DNA of 38,857 nt from Collodictyon triciliatum (lineage: Eukaryota > CRuMs), in contig JBHJMP010000866.1 of the NCBI GenBank assembly GCA_043381765.1, positions 1-38,857 of the forward strand, given 5' to 3'. The stretch's first letter is position 1. The number at the start of each line of letters is the position of its first letter. Below are positions 35,089-38,857 of the stretch, piece after piece. The notes beneath the pieces are model-generated. The model did not search any database. It saw only the letters and a list, made by a program, of their open reading frames with translations, and was not told the DNA's origin. The translations under genes were made by a program, and so were the position numbers.

Positions 35089-35530
35089 TGAGCCTCTTTA
35101 TCCTTTTATCCTTTTTTCTTTTTTCTTTTTTCTTTTTTTCTTTTTTTCTTTTTTCTTTTTTTTCTTTTTTCTTTTTTTCTTTTCTTTTCTTTATTTTATT
35201 TTTCTTTGCCCGGCACACCTTCACAAACTCTCTTGTTCTGCAACATCGCACCGGGCAACCCCATATCGGATTTTAAAAAAAGCGACCAAAGAACAGAACC
35301 AACAAGCCCACTCGCCAAACAGAAACACAGCGCGTTCTCCTTTCCGTCTCCCTTTTTCCTTCCACTCCACCTTTGTCTGTGTTCTGCTTCCTCGCGAGCG
35401 AATATCACTGGCAAAAGACGATGCCAAACCCACCGATTTCGCCCGGCGCAGTTGCCCAAGGATCAAGCGTTTCACGTGTATGAGAGACAATCATACTGAC
35501 GCGTCTTTTGCTTTCTTCACTGCTTCCCAG
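35089..35530. other. Spacer between CSTF1 and the TRAPPC14-like gene
   Basis: The first part holds a (TTTTTTC)n tract (about 35105-35200). The rest is more G+C-rich and open in one frame (35206-35499) but matches no family I know; 5' UTR or promoter is likely. Confidence 0.5.
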
Positions 35531-38571
<3,041 letters not shown>

Positions 38572-38758
38572 GTATGTTTTACGGGGAAAAAGTGAATCAT
38601 TTATAAGATTATTTATTATTCTTTTGACTTTAGGGATTTTCAAACGATTTTATGCCTTAGTCAATTTAAATTATAGGTACGGAAGCACTGGTAGAGTGAA
38701 CAAAAAAATTTTATGATTTTTTTCTCTTCCGATAAAAGGAATGCATTTTTAAAGCACC

Positions 38759-38759
<1 letters not shown>

Positions 38760-38856
<97 letters not shown>

Positions 38857-38857
38857 T
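38760..38857. repeat. (TTA)n microsatellite at the window edge
   Basis: At least 32 units running to the end of the window; its full length is not visible. Confidence 0.97.

Noticed and set aside
35206-35499. 97-codon frame upstream of the TRAPPC14-like gene
   Set aside because: Low similarity to anything, begins in a repeat flank and has no link in phase to the next gene; probably 5' UTR.

Overview
The window is nuclear DNA from an intron-rich, A+T-rich eukaryote. Coding sequence is cut into many short exons by GT-AG introns, mostly about 60-300 bases long. Microsatellites are abundant, mostly within introns or at gene borders. The proteins are typically eukaryotic: a WASH nucleation-promoting factor, CstF-50, a soluble-type adenylate cyclase homologue, a TRAPP subunit and a leucine-rich-repeat membrane protein. 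The lineage cannot be fixed from the sequence. A free-living protist (for example a rhizarian or amoebozoan) is my guess, and genes usually linked to cilia suggest a flagellated stage.

Layout. 184-9329 (+): C-terminal part of a large helical-repeat and disordered protein, possibly CPLANE1-like. 9763-16681 (+): a 26-exon ADCY10-like gene of about 1017 residues. 17687-24816 (-): a 27-exon gene of about 1562 residues with a signal anchor, LRRs, EGF-like Cys-rich segments and a polytopic membrane domain. 24830-26466 (+): an unrecognised gene assembled from short exons, weakly supported. 27160-31074 (+): WASHC1, 12 exons, 488 residues. 31507-35088 (+): CSTF1, 15 exons, 433 residues. 35531 to at least 38571 (+): a TRAPPC14/MAP11-like gene that may run off the window. 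Exon models were built by hand from splice sites, reading-frame phase and family knowledge. Every complete model except the unrecognised gene closes to a multiple of three, which is strong internal support, but individual splice sites remain predictions.

Most notable points. The ADCY10-like protein keeps the cyclase-cyclase-NTPase layout but seems to have lost most catalytic residues, so it may be a pseudocyclase. The LRR gene carries 17 consecutive exons of exactly 69 bases, each one LRR between phase-1 introns. Twelve of them alternate between two sub-types, pointing to growth by duplication of a two-exon unit. The Arp2/3-binding tryptophan of WASH is supplied by a 7-base terminal exon. CSTF1 seems to contain a 32-base (or 20-base) intron.

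The genes do not form one pathway. WASH and TRAPP act in endosomal and secretory trafficking, CstF-50 in mRNA 3' end formation, and the ADCY10-like, CPLANE1-like and TRAPPC14-like genes have relatives with roles in cilia.
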